NCBI RefSeq assembly: GCF_954871325.1
Contig: NC_088775.1
Coordinates: forward strand, 52,305,561 to 52,369,560
Length of the DNA stretch: 64,000 nucleotides
Reading direction: 5' to 3'
Source of the DNA: Gordionus sp. m RMFG-2023
Lineage: Eukaryota > Nematomorpha > Gordioida > Chordodea > Parachordodidae
This document shows, in pieces, positions 21,670 to 34,200 of this stretch (position 1 is the first letter of the stretch; the number at the start of each line of letters is the position of its first letter). The notes beneath the pieces are model-generated. The model was not told where the DNA came from. It was given only the letters and a program-made list of their open reading frames with translations, and ran no database searches. Position numbers and translations under genes: made by a program.

Positions 21670-23190
21670 ATTCATAGGTTACTAAAAAAGATGAGGGCTT
21701 CTTCTGAGAGAGAAAATAGACGAAATAAAAAAAATTTCAATTTAAAATCTCTAATGAAAAAATTAAAAAGTAAACATCTGATAAATGGCGAAGGGGAAGA
21801 TGTAATATAAGATTTATTTACAGGACTGCCTTTATCTTTTATTAAAACTCAAGTGCATAGTGGAGGAGTAAAAAATCCTAGAAGAATAAAAGATAGTAGT
21901 GAGATGAAAAAATTTGCATCCACATTACATTTTTACTCCCCCAAAGCTTATTATTATCTAAGTATGCCTGCAGAATCAACACTGAGAATTTGAAGTCAGC
22001 AAATACAAATAAGGCCAGATTTAAAAAATATTTATTTTTATAACTTATAATTAAAATAATTTTATTTTAGGTTTTTTAGATTCTTCCTTCCAAAGGATTA
22101 AATTATTTCAATCAAATTCGCTTATTTACTATTTTAAGCCATGATGAAATGTCTATTCGGCGACATATTCATTAGGATAAAAAAAGAGTTTCATGGATAT
22201 AGAGATTTTGGTAATGGAATAAAACCTTCCGAATCTCTACCTGAAGCAAGCAAAGCTTTATTTTTTATGGAAACATGTTTAAATGGTACATAGAACCTTA
22301 TATTTTTTTAGTTGCTTATCTGAGTGCTGATATCTTATCAAACAATGTAACTAATGCACTCCATTTATTACATGATACTGGGGTCATCTGTAATGCAATG
22401 GTATGTGATGGTCTTTCAACTAATATCAAAATGTGTCAAATACTTGGTGACTCTTTGAATTCAAATAATGTGTTCTATTTTAATCATCCAAGTAATTGTG
22501 AAGAAAAAGTGTATGTTAAATTGGATTGGATGTATGCCATATGATTAAACTATTTAGAAATCTGCTCGGTGATAAAAAAATTTAATCAATAATAATAATG
22601 GAGCAGTAATTACTTTTAAAATATTTGATGTTATTTTTACAAATAGGTAATAAATTGGAAATATATAACAAATCTTCATGATTTTCAGGATAAGGGGCTG
22701 CGAATAAATTGGCCGTTCTCATATTGAGTATCACAAGCAGAAAATGAAAGTACAATAAAAAATGATATACTTTTTAAATATTTTTTAAAGGTTAAACTTG
22801 CCATTCAAGTTTTTAGTAGCTCATTGGCAAAAGGTAAGAGCTAAAAATTGATGGGTTTGTAAACTGTGAAGCCACAGTAGACTTTATTCTAATGATTGAT
22901 CAGTATAAAATAAATACTTTAATAACATTATATTTTAATATAATGTTTAATTTTTAAATACTCAAAACATATGTGCTAAAGGTTTTAAGGCCCCATTAAT
23001 TAAAAAATCCCTTCCATATTAAAGATTATTTTGAAAAATATATCAATACTCTTAAAGCTTTAAAATTTGAAGATGAAAAATATGTATATGTATCAAATAG
23101 AAAAATCTGCATTATAGGTTTAGTATCAATGAAAAGTATTTTGGGCATTGGGAATGAATTATTATTAGGACCTAAGTATTTAATATATTA
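21670..23190 (+). pseudogene. P-element/THAP9-like transposase, N-terminal and central part
   Basis: In order: KKMRASSERENRRNKK (basic/coiled), EMKKFASTLHFYSPKAYYYL (family: FalTLhfySpkAY), a HDEMSIRRH..DKKRVSW segment (first catalytic Asp region), GNGIKPSESLPEASKALFF with METCLN, AYLSADILSNNVTNALHLL, HDTGVICNAMVCDGLSTNIK (family: tcDg..sN), KMCQILGDSL, KVKLAIQVFSSSLAK (family: MKV.lAaQtlS.sVA), NCEATVDFILMIDQY, AKGFKAPLIKKSL and KYVYVSNRKICIIGLVSMKS. Stops and shifts interrupt it. The part that should follow lies 3.7 kb on, at 26880-27370. Confidence 0.75.
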
Positions 23191-23560
23191 TGTATATTAT
23201 AATTTTCCGATGTCCAGACTACGTCATCGTGCCGTCATGTCATCGTACTTATTTATTTATTTATAATATTTTTTTTACCAAGAAAGCAAGACTCAAATAA
23301 AAAGCAACTATTATCCTGGTAAATAATATTTTTAATTTATAAATTTTTAAATAAATTTATTTATTTATTTACTTTTTTTATAGGTGAAATATTTTGAGAA
23401 GAAAATCCAAGGAAGCCAAATAAAAAGCAACTATATCCTGGTAAATAATATTTTTAATTTATGATATCAAAATATATATCATTCAATTATTAATTCAACC
23501 CATACATTTTGAGAAGAAAAGCAAAGAAATAAATAATAATTTTAATTTATAAAAATGAGT
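23191..23560. repeat. Short degenerate direct repeats inside the split P-like element
   Basis: A gtcatcgtgccgtcatgtca cluster at 23222-23250 is followed by two to three copies of caaataaaaagcaactat / cctggtaaataatattttta (23285-23540). No coding content. Confidence 0.6.
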
Positions 23561-23960
23561 TTTTACAAATCAAACAATCATCATACACTCTTAGTTTTCA
23601 AAAAGTATAACATCAATAATTTAAACTTTCCCACACATTCAAAATTATTACAGATATTTATGAAAATAGTTCCATTAACATTAAACACAAAAGATTAACC
23701 CTACCTTTTTTTAAACAAAAATGTGGTATAAAACAAGGATGTGCCTTAACCCCCCCCCACCCCATTTTTAATCTACTAATTAGTGACATCACAAATACCA
23801 GTAACCTACAAAATGTAGACTGGCTATGCTACGCCGACGACATATGTATCATTATTTAAGATGTCACTAACATTAATTATTTTAACAACAATCTCAAATA
23901 ATATGGGAAAAATCAGCCTGATAATAAATTTAAAAAAAACTAAAATTTTATTTTCCTTTC
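23560..23960 (+). pseudogene. Reverse transcriptase fragment (non-LTR type)
   Basis: The plus strand shows KCGIKQGCALTP, a frame change in a run of C, then IFNLLISDITNTSNLQNVDW and LCYADDICII. This is RT motif 4 (GikQGCaLSP) and the YADD catalytic box with the normal spacing. It is cut off on both sides and interrupted, lying within the split P-like transposase. Confidence 0.7.
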
Positions 23961-24780
23961 TTCCCCACAATTTGCCCTTTTATTTCTGATGAATATTTTG
24001 TCTAACTAACAGAAAAATATACAAAGTACATTATTTTTAGTATTTAACTAAATTAATATATCATTTTTTAAGGATCCTACTTTTTTAAAAGCTTGCCATT
24101 TTGTCGGATCCACCCTAACTCTATTATCCCTGCTGATTATTTTGTATAACTCACAAAATCATATACATAGTATATTATTTTTAATTTTATATAGGATTTT
24201 ATATCTATCGAAAAAATAGATATATATTACAATATTTTTTTTTATTCAATTAAAATTATATATTATTCTTAAGGATCCTATCTATTTTAAATACTCCTTT
24301 TTATTCTTGCTAATTTTTTTGTATAACTCAATAAAAAAGACGAAACGGGGTTGTCTTTTTTAGGATTTTACATTTATTCCAAAAAAAATAGATATTACGG
24401 TATTTATATTATTTAAATTATTCTATATCTATTCACGATCCTATTTTTTTTAAAGTTTGCTAATTGGTCTCTCCGAATGGATTTTATTTTAATCCTACCT
24501 TATAAAATTAACTTGAGAATTATTTTGTTTTTACTTTAGTTAACTATCTCCCCATCTTATTTCCTCTTTATGATTGATCATATATTGATATATCAGCCAT
24601 TAATAATGAACAAATGCAAAATAAATTAGAAGAACATGATAGGCTTGATGAGTCCCCAAAAATATTTTTTTAGCCCCCTAACTACTAGAAATATACATCT
24701 ATATTGATCATTCTACAGGTTTTAAGTATTTTAATGTTTGTTTAATTTCAAAAATAATTTATTTATATTTGTGCCTGATT
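23961..24780. other. AT-rich sequence with no gene recognised
   Basis: It has loose repeats of a tttttaaggatcctac / aggattttatat type (24070-24440) but no coding signal. Confidence 0.3.
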
Positions 24781-25620
24781 TCTTTATTTGTCTAAGCTAA
24801 CCCAACCGCAACCACTCACATTGCTACAAAACATGATGAATCTATTAAAGATAAGCAAAGAAAAAAATGGCGATTCAACAAATGCCTTACCCGTTCTAAA
24901 GTTACTGGTAACCAAGATAATAAGAAACTGCGCCTGATGAACTACTATGGAAGTTTATTTTGTTTTTTTATCTAATGTTTTATATATATATGTTTATTTT
25001 ATATTCACCCAGTTGCCTCTAAATGATATTTCTAACATCACTACCACAATCCGCACCTCTGCCTAATATTTAACAAATATAAGCATTTAATTCCGCACTA
25101 TCATTCACTTCACTAGAAGTTAATATAAACAATATTTTATCTGAATCTCTGAGAAACTTTCATGAATATTTAGAGGGATGTACAAACGTATATGTGCAGT
25201 GCGGCCAATTTCATCAACATTTTTAATGGAAAAATATGCGGTAGTTCTGTCATGGCCTTTATAATAATACTTAAGATCATTTTATGGTTGAGTTAATAAT
25301 GTCGTTCATGATTATATTTTAGAGGGGGATACCAATGCTGACACTTTTGGTAGAAATGTCATTTTGCGTTCTTCTTTTACCAGTAGCCCAAGACCTATGC
25401 ATCAGCTTTATCAGGACGCAATGGGTGTTGTACACTGCTTTGGTAATCCTTCATTACTTTTACCTACATCCCTAAATGGGACGAAATTATACATTAATTA
25501 TTTCCTCTCCAGACGACCGCCCAGATTTATTTAGTCGCTTTTTCCATCAAAAATTAAAATGTCATATGCTCTTAACTTTTAATCCTCATCATTTTTAAAA
25601 AAATTAGCCTAAATTTTATG
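24780..25620 (+). pseudogene. Helitron Rep/helicase protein, N-terminal fragment
   Basis: The best part is 25300-25560: FGRNVILRSSFTSSPRPMHQ, LYQDAMGVVHCFGNPSLLL, then (other frame) PKWDEI and DDRPDLFSRFFHQKLK. This is the Helitron-like N domain pattern (viLpssf.Gspr.m.q.yqDamaiv..fG.Pd.F.T.T.nP.W.EI....DRPDl..RvF..Kl). Further 5', VYVQCGQFHQHF and the basic KQRKKWRFNKCLTRSKVTGN segment at about 24855-24910 may be earlier parts. The Rep HUH catalytic core and the helicase were not found 3' of it. Stops are frequent, so it is dead. It is one of the insertions that split the P-like gene. Confidence 0.7.
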
Positions 25621-26879
25621 GCAAGAAAAACAAATTTCCCAAAAAATATATAAATAAATTGCATATAAGTTTCATTAGTATTGAATCACATTTTTGTAAT
25701 TTAAATAGATACCATTTTTTTTTATACTTAACATAAAGATATAGATCCTTATCAAATTTTTGATAAATAATTTCGGAAATGCAAGACATACACTAAATTT
25801 ATCTGAAAAACAACAATAACAAAATATAATAAACAACAATATATTTTCTATATATAATTTTAATTGATCTTAGTACAAAAAAGTATAAGAATCATTTATT
25901 TTTATTTCATGGATAACAAATAATGATACAAACATTAATCATTATAAAAAATAAATTTTGTTAGAATTGTTGCAGTTGACATAATTTCAATCCATATTTA
26001 TCTCCATAACTTAATTTTTGGGGTTATCTCCTATAAAACGAAATAAAATTTGATATTTCTTATAATAATATTATGGCATACCTGATTTTGTCATGATTCT
26101 CTAATAAGTGGTTTGCCCAGGCTTTCCCAGTTTCCCTAATTATGAAATTCACGTGTTTTTTTTGCATATATAACTAGGAGTTAACCCGTAGACTAATTGG
26201 TAAATCGGAGATTTCCCTTTCATGTGATGATAAATTATTTAGAAATTTAACTATCTCCGGGATTGGGAAAAAATTTTCAAAATTATTTTGGGTTGGACTG
26301 GGCTTGGGAAATATTCCTCAAAATTAATATTGGCTTGCACCTGACTTGGTATCTTTTACAAATTATTATGGGCCGGGCTAGGAAAAAATTTTCAAAATTA
26401 TTATGGGTTGAGCTGGCCTTGAGAAAATTTTTAAAATTATAAGGTCTTGGACGCTTAGAAATTTTTTCCAAATATTGTGAGCTTGGAACTGGCTTGAGAT
26501 TTTTCAGTGTTAGTCTTATATTATCGGTAATATATTTACAAAGAATTTTGATATGGGGTAAAAGCTCATTAAAATATATTTTGACAAAAAATAGTTTCCA
26601 CTCTTAGTCTTAATGGGTTGGACTCAATGACAGGGTAAACTTGACCTAAAAGAATAAAATTGGATATGATTTTTAAATAAAAGGTAACATTTTTCGTAAA
26701 AATACGGATAAAATTCTCATTCCCCGTCATTTTTGACGAGGTATCTACTAGTTATACATATATTTTTCATATTTATTTTAAAATATTTGCATACCTCTTA
26801 AGACTAACTTTAATTATTAATAATTTTTTTTTGTTACTTTTAATATTTTTGTTATGATTTAACCTATAAAACCTCACAA
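25621..26879. other. AT-rich sequence with a GC-clump hAT-like remnant
   Basis: 26283-26480 has five to six repeats of ggg(tt/cc)gg(a/g)ctgg.cttgg separated by aaaattttcaaaattatt, like the subterminal repeats of hAT-type elements at 39618-40673. No transposase and no paired ends were seen. The rest shows nothing. Confidence 0.4.
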
Positions 26880-27370
26880 GATCACCTTGAACTTTTTTAA
26901 AGTTATTTATGCAGCAGAGGAGTTTTTAACAATAATCCTTCTGCTTATCAATTACAATCGGCCGTAAGAGACGTATTAGTAGCATAACTGGAAATTAACA
27001 CAGGTAATTGTATTCCAATCGACAATACCTATCTTATAAATTTTTATTAAAATTTGTTGACATTTGTTCCAAACATTGCTACAATATTATTCTACCTTGA
27101 AAATGTATCAACACATATAGCAGGGTATATAATACCGAAATTAATATCTGAAAAAAGTAACATGTTATACCTGCATAACAGCTATGATCGATAATCAATA
27201 TTATAAAAATAGTGATGCCTATACTCTAATAAAAATAAAAAACAAACAGGGGTTAATAATTCCTTTTAAAAGTGTATCAATATTATGCCAACTTTCTGAA
27301 AGTGCATTCCGTGTATTTGAAGAATCATTTGGATTGTATCATTTTAAATTAAATACATATTTTTCATGAA
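26880..27370 (+). pseudogene. P-element/THAP9-like transposase, C-terminal part
   Basis: Plus-strand frames give RGVFNNNPSAYQLQSAVRDV (family: IR..gG.n.NPta.qF..a.r), INTGNCIPIDNTYL, then LENVSTHIAGYIIPKLISEK (family: YiaGyvv.kl), KNKQGLIIPFKSVSILCQLS and ESAFRVFEESFG (family: GgLi.PS..v..i....E..F). This is the end of the transposase whose start is at 21670-23190, in the same orientation and order. Copy B of the TIR transposon begins 60 bp after it. Confidence 0.65.
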
Positions 27371-27430
27371 CTTATTGATCACATGCTTAATTAAGAAGCA
27401 CTTTTCACCCATTATCAAATTCTTATAACA

Positions 27431-30426
27431 GGGTGATTTCACGTCAAATCGACCAAAAAAACGAGATTTTCGTCCGACCATCTCAAAAATGAATGAAGCT
27501 TTGCATGTTAGTTATTTATGTTGTAAATGTCAATAAAATCAAAATTTTAGAGTGCTAGCTCAACCAGATCCAAAGATATACGCCTTCAAAGTCGAAAATC
27601 GCGAAGTGCGTGATTTTGCGTGATTTCTTTATATCGTGTTTTCTAAAAAAATACTTAAGATAGAGTTACAAATTTTATATCATTTTATAGCCCTTAAAAT
27701 TTTACGTTGGAAAATATAAAAAAAAATTAAAAATTTTAAGTGTTTTCTTATTTTCGGTAAAAATAAAAATTAACATTGTTAGGAAGGGATTTTTTTGGGT
27801 GTTAATATTCACTAAAAATGTTTATTGCCTTTATATTAAACGATTCAATAAAAAATCTCGATAGCCATTTTTATTTTTTTAATTTGATTTGAATTTTTAT
27901 TATTTTTATAAATAAAAAAATGTAATATAGATGGCGTTATATTAAAGTATTTTAATAATATATAATTTTTAATAAAAATATGAATAGTATTGTGATTAAA
28001 ATTAAAAAATCAATTGAGTATAATCTAGAATGATGGCCTTGGGGCGATATGTAAGCAGGTAGCTTATACAGATATTATTTTATTTGGATGCTATATTGTA
28101 AAATAAACATATTTTAAAATTTTATACACAAACAATTATAAAAAAAATACCTCTTGTTTTAATCTTATCCCAATTTGTTCTTATTAATAGAATTTATTGA
28201 GACGATAATTTGTAGGTACGTCCCTGTCAATCTACTATCGTTATTATTTGATTAATGGGTAACCATATCTTTTCCTCAATTGAGGGGTAAAAGAAGGATG
28301 GTGATGGTCCATGGGGATGTAAAAAGGATATATATATCTCCTCAGTAATTTCATTCTTTTTTAGTACTGTGGCTAACCACCAAAAATCGTTATAAACACA
28401 TGTTACGAATCCTTTAATATCGGCAAAAAACAAATTATCGGCAAAAGGCAAATTATCAGCATTTGAGATACTGTTAATTTGAAAGTCCTCTGCATATGAA
28501 TATATTTTTGATTTAAGCTTACTTTAACTCAAAGGAAATACAGCATGTATTTCCCGAGTTCCTGGAATGGGACGTGCTAAACTGAATCTTTCACGAAGTT
28601 TAATCTCTTGCAAATTGTATTGTTCGTTTGTTATATACGTAAAATTTAATGGAATGTTTTGTTTGCAAATTGATATAAATCAATTGGCGTTAAAATATGG
28701 CCAGAACTGATGCGCTGAAGGCTTGAACGTGCTGCTAATCTTTTTAATGTTCCGCCAGGGCCGTCACATGGACCTTTTCCATGGGATGTAGCTGAAAAAT
28801 GCCATTCAGCTGCTACACCAAAATCTGATTCATGATAACACAGATTTATAAAAAAATTTCTGTTTTTATATTGCGTAGCTGATCCGTCAGAGCATTAATA
28901 TATTATGTTTGGCTTTTTGTTGAATTGATTGGTGAAAAACTTTATCATTTTAGTCTGGTATAAATGTACTGCAATAACATCATATTGAAGTGACTCTGAT
29001 ATTACCACATAATTAAGGTTTTCTATATTGCCATTATTATTATAATATGCTATCATAGGAAGGATACTGGCTTGATTGTTATTCCAGTGGGATCCTTGAA
29101 CAGCGTCTTGGATTATAAATGGATAATTTTTAGAGAAATCACAAATTATCATAAATTAATTTGGTTGTAAAAGATGTTTAAGTTTTGAAATATATGATGA
29201 TTGATTGGTAGCGATAAAGGAATTGAGATAGCATAGGTGGAATTTTTTCTAAAAAAAATTAAGAATTCTTGAGAAGATTTTGTTATTGTTTCTAGATTAC
29301 TTCTATCAACAGATACCCACTGTTTAAAGGATATATGATCTATGTCATTTTGGGTAAATACATCATCTAATTTTTTATTTAATTGAGGTAAAATCTTCTA
29401 AATAACAAATAGGGAGGGCTGGATTGCATATTGCTTGGGCTAAAATATTTTTATAGTTATGTAATGGATATTCTGGCCCAGCTAATAGTTTTGCCAAATT
29501 AGCATCTACAAACATAAGCTTAAAATTTTGATGAATTACACAAACACACACACTGTGTGTTCCACTGGATCCAGCCAGAATACAATTTTTTGGCCTTAAA
29601 TCTGCAAATTTAGAAAATCCAACTTTAATTATTGGGTGCATTTATAATTCTTTAAAATTGATTAAAATTAATCTTTTTTGAGACTGCTCCCTTTTCCCTT
29701 TGATTATTATGGATTTATAGTCCTTTTTCCCGGGATCGCGCGGCTAACTTCATCAGAGGAGTAAAATTTTTATATAATATTTACAGTTTCCTGATCAATT
29801 GTTCGCCAAAGTTTTATTTTGGGAGATGATATAAAAAAAATAAATAAACTGATAAAATCTTTAATTTCAAATAATAACGATAGTAGATCCATAAAAATAA
29901 AAGGATGTATCTACAAATTATGGCTTTATGAATTTCTATTAATACGCGAAAAATTATAATAGTTTGAAATAGTGTCAATAAAATAATATCTGTATGGGCT
30001 GCCTGCTTACATATCGCCCCAGGACATCATTCTTGGTTATACTCAATTGATTTTTTAATTTTAATCACAATACTATTCATATTTTTATTAAAAATTATAT
30101 ATTATAAAAATATTTTAATATAACGCCATCTATATTACATTTTTTTATTTTTATATATTTAAATATAATTAAATAAACAAAAATGGTTATCGAGATTTTT
30201 TATTAAATCATTTAATATAAAGGTAATAAACATTTTTAATGAATATTAACACCGAAAAAAAATCCCTTCCTAACAATGTTAATTTTTTATTTCTCGGAAA
30301 TAGGAAAACACTTGAATTTATTTTTTTTTTATATATTTTCCAACGTAAAATTTTAAGGGCTATAAAATGATATAAAATTTGTAACTCTATCTTAAATATT
30401 TTTGTAAAAAACTCGATTTAAAGAAA
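27431..30426 (-). mobile_element. TIR DNA transposon, copy B (longer copy)
   Basis: The left arm starts gggtgatttcacgtcaaatc and runs to about 28060. The right arm (about 29985-30426) is its reverse complement: gcctgcttacatatcgcccc opposes ggggcgatatgtaagcaggt, and taacgccatctat opposes atagatggcgtta. The outer ~190 bp of the right arm are missing, so this end is truncated. The interior carries a minus-strand gene in three open pieces. Copy A at 320-2357 is a deletion derivative of the same family. Confidence 0.8.
28227..29641 (-). pseudogene. Transposon-encoded protein in copy B (three pieces)
   Basis: In N- to C-terminal order: 29641-29375 has IIKVGFSKFADLRPKNCILA followed by GSSGTHSVCVCVIHQN; 29152-28895 has DAVQGSHWNNNQASILPM, IAYYNNNGN and NYVVISESLQYDVIAVHLYQ; 28451-28227 has GFVTCVYNDFWWLATVLKK and EEIYISFLHPHGPSPSF with a W.PINQII end. 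I recognise these three motif sets as belonging together in a repetitive protein family common in invertebrate genomes. I presume it is the element's transposase, with the His/Asp-rich central part as catalytic candidate, but I cannot name the superfamily. The pieces are in different frames, separated by introns or damage. Confidence 0.55.
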
Positions 30427-31890
30427 ATTTCATCATTATGATGATAATCAAAATAGAAAATCGAATATCAATATTCGTCAGAAATTGCCCAAAACAAATT
30501 TATTTAATGGTGAATAAATAAATTTGTATATTGTGCCTGAATTATGATTAATTTTAATAATATATTTTTAAATATTGATATTAATTTTGATGAATTTATA
30601 TTATATCTTATAGAATATTATTAGATTTATATTGTAACTCTATTCTTTTAAATATTGATATTTATTATTAATAATAAGCATAAAAAATGGAATATTACAA
30701 ACAAGGATTGATTATACATATTAAAAATAATAAATAAAATAAAACTAATTAATAAAATTAATACCAAGAGATCCAGATTTTACAGGGGAATATGATATCT
30801 TAATAAAAGTAAAAATGGTTTAAATTTTCTCCATAAGTGGGATAGGGTTGCTAAATGTTAAGGTTAAATAGTTATTAATAATTAGCACAACTCCTTAAAA
30901 TATTAAATTCATAAGTATTTTATTTCTTTAATTATAATAAATATTATGAATGTAAAAATCATTTTGAATTGGCCCTTAAGAAAATTAAGCAAAATAACTA
31001 AGACACTTTATTAAATAGTTAATATTTATTTATAATATGCATAAAAAATTTATCTGAAGTGTTATATTAGAAATTAATAAATTAATATTATATATTTTGG
31101 TTATTAAATAGTATATGTTTATTATGTAACGCGCATTCATTTAACTTAAAGTGGAGTGTAATGATAATGCACGGTAGCGTGCACTATTTTTTCATGTTTT
31201 TCATAAATTAACAAGCACGCCAAAATACGTCATATATTTATTTTTTGGTAAATAAATAAGTAAAATTACGAAAGCTCTCGTTTATAAATGTTCGTTTTAT
31301 AATTATTTTATTTGAAAAACTAAACAATTATTTAAACATTCAATATGGACATTCAATTTATATTATAAAAGTAATCGTATTTATATACACACAATATTTA
31401 AAATTTAATGAAATAGGTTATTCCTTTTACAGAACCTATTCCTTTTACAGTACCTGTTCATTTTACAGTACCTTGATAGCCAAGTATTTTTATACTCAAT
31501 TTATATTATAAAAGAATAATTGTTAAATTTATAGTTATGCTTATACAGGCACACTGGACAGGTTAAATGTTTGCCTTTGTGCTACCCACCCTATTCAAAT
31601 TTTTTACTTAAGTTGTTAGGCCCACCCTAGTTCTCTTTAAATACAAGCCCTAATCAAAAATGTATGTAGTTGAACATACAAATAAAAACTATTTGTGATA
31701 TTTGGAATGGTTAAATTAAATATATTACCTCTTATTTACCATCTCTCTATTAATTCAAGATTATGATATAAATATTAGCACAAAAAAATCCACAGGCCAT
31801 GTATATATTTTAAGAGGTTGCTCAGCCTAGCTTATAGCAAATCTCTAATAATAATATTTTTTTAAAAAGCTTATATCATACTAGATTCTT
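30427..31890. other. AT-rich sequence, no gene recognised
   Basis: The only pattern is a triplicated cc(t/a)..tccttttacag(t/a)acc unit at about 31420-31475. Confidence 0.35.
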
Positions 31891-32100
31891 ATGGATGCAC
31901 ATCAAAGCAATTTTGATCTTTTTGATTTAGACAATATAACCTCTACAAGTCAAATAAATTTAGAGGTAACAATATTTTTAAGAATATATTTACTATTGAT
32001 TTGAAATGTAATTATTAAAAGTTTTACCTAAAATTTTTATTTTACTCTATAATCTATTTAATAGGTTGGGGCTCAATTTGAATCATTTAATGATTTGCAG
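31891..32100 (+). CDS. Candidate two-exon gene start, unknown
   Basis: An ATG at 31891 opens a 25-codon exon (MDAHQSNFDLFDLDN..) ending at GAG before GTAACA. A 99-bp intron ending TTTAATAG leads in frame to a 12-codon exon, VGAQFESFNDLQ (32065-32100), followed by GTATAA. The second exon resembles the VG..F.Sf.d.. opening of Mutator-like/FAR1-type transposases. This is exon-intron geometry plus one weak motif only. No further exon was identified in the AT-rich sequence that follows. Confidence 0.25.
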
Positions 32101-33440
32101 GTATAAAGATAGCTAATATTATCCAATACTTTAAGAAACAAATATTTTTATCAATTTATATGTTGTCTAAGAATATGCATAAATGAGATATAAATAATTC
32201 CCAATGAATTATAACATATTTTAGTCAGTTTGATTTAATTTCATATATTATCACTCAGAGGTTGATTTTATTTTTTATGCATGTATTTTATCAAAACTGA
32301 GACCTTAAAATTTTGCTCACTGATGAAAATTCACTAATAAAACTTTTTTTCTTCAAATAATTGGCTTCCAAATTATTCCAAAGAATCTTGAAAACCATAG
32401 TAGCTAATATAAGCTTCTCTAATTTTATTTAATTCTATTTTTAACAATCTATAGTGTTACTCTTACTACTATTGCATAACTGACTTATTGGCTTAATTGC
32501 TTATTGAACTAAGTTAAATATTATCTACCCATTGGATTTCAATTTAAAATAAATTTTAAAATTCAATCTTAAGTTGTTTTACTTCTTATACTTATTGGTT
32601 AAAATATTTCAATTAAGTTAAGATAAAAAATCTAAACACTATAATAAAATAATTATTTAGATTAAACAATGTTTATTATATTCAAAATAAGGCTTCTATG
32701 TAGCAAGTGACAATAAAGTCAAAAAGTATACAATAGAAATAAACAATAACACCTCCATATAATACCCAAAGGCCCTTTTAAGGGCCAGTTAAAATTTGTA
32801 GAAGAAAAAGAGTTTAAAGATAATAAAACATTAAGCTTTTGTTTCCATCAAAAGAAATTTATATAAGTCGAATAAAAAAAATAAACAACTTTTCATTTTA
32901 ATGTGAATTCTGATATAATTATGAATAAATATTTTAAATTATCATATATTTTATTTGAATTTAATAATATCACCTTTGATTCAATTTTAACTATATTTCT
33001 TTATGTTAATTTTATTCTTAGCACATAAATTAAACCAAAATGATAGTATTCTTAAATCTTATTAGAAAATTTTATTTTCATTGTTTTGCAAATTTGGCCT
33101 ACATTTTGATCAATTCATTTGCAAATCCTATAATCTTGCCTTATTTTCCAAAACATCTTTAATTTTTTTTATATCTTACCCTTCTAAATAGCCAAAATAA
33201 CGTAAAGCAGCCCATAAAAAGTTTCCCTGTTCTTTATTATTGCATTATTTAGAAGTGACTCAATAAAACAAATATTTTTTGAAGGTCATTTTTTATTATA
33301 AGATATATAATTTATAAAAAAATAATATTTGTACTATTGATTATATAAAAAATAATATTAAATATTTTATTTAAAAAATGATAGCGTTCTAATTTGATCC
33401 TAGCTCAATCAATAACTTTGCCTCCTGAAGAAAATCATGA
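32101..33440. other. AT-rich sequence, no gene recognised
   Basis: No exon, repeat or element end could be supported. Confidence 0.35.
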
Positions 33441-33455
33441 TAAACGTGCCAGTAT

Positions 33456-33702
33456 GTAAAAATGTATTTTATTATTATTAACTTTATTATGTCTATTTCT
33501 TTTTCTTTTCTTAAGGTATATATACATTTTCTAAAATATAAATTAGAATATAAATATAAACAAAAAGTAAGATTACAAAAAATAAAAAATAACGTTACGA
33601 AAAAATAAAAAGTAAAGTTACAAAATTAGATTATAAAAAGTTTGTATGCAAAAAAACAAAAGTAAAAGTAAGGTTAAAAATTACACTATAATGTAACATT
33701 CT
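33456..33702 (-). repeat. LTR-like repeat of a second gypsy remnant (3' side)
   Basis: On the minus strand a purine tract gaagagggagaa ends at 33703 and TGTTACATTA starts at 33702, the polypurine tract/LTR junction seen also at 9683. The first ~150 bp on the plus strand (tatgtctatttctttttctt / ttcttaaggtatatatacat) recur at 35290-35425 in the same orientation, as expected for paired LTRs. Confidence 0.55.
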
Positions 33703-34200
33703 CCCTCTTCTGAAAGCCTTCCCATAAATTCATCTGAGAAGTCATAGAGAGTTTGTTGTCCAAGTAGTTTATCGTTTTGGTAATCAAGTTGTATCACAAA
33801 TCATCATAACGTTGGCTTGTCCCAATCGTTGGTTTGTTTAAATCGATTTTTCACGTTGGTTTAAATCGTGAGCTTAATATCCATATCGAATGTTTTACAA
33901 ATCGTGACTTCATGTAGCTTGCTTTTAGTGCTCAGTTGTTATTATTATCATTTTTCAAAATCGTTATTATCATCAGTAAGTTGCGAATAATAAGAAATAA
34001 TAGTTCATCAAGATATAAAAATAAGTGAAGAATGATAAATCAATAAGATTGTTATATTTTTAGCCTTTTTATTTTTCGCGTTTTTATTTTTCGCGTTTTA
34101 ATGACTTTTATTTTTTCGCGTTTTAGTGTTTAATTAATTTTTGCGTTTTAGTATTTAATTTATTTTTATTTATTTTCAATCTCCGAGGTTAAAATATGCA
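33703..34200 (-). other. Gypsy 3' internal remnant
   Basis: Matches the sequence just inside the LTR of the gypsy element at 9683-10320: attc.ccctcttct.., gtcat.gagag.ttgttgtcc, repeated cgttggtttaaatcg words, then several tttttatttttcgcg / gcgttttagt units. No pol coding sequence remains, so nearly all the interior has been lost. Confidence 0.6.

Noticed and set aside
26283-26471. 62-codon minus-strand frame
   Set aside because: Translation of a GC-clump repeat, no protein-like motif.
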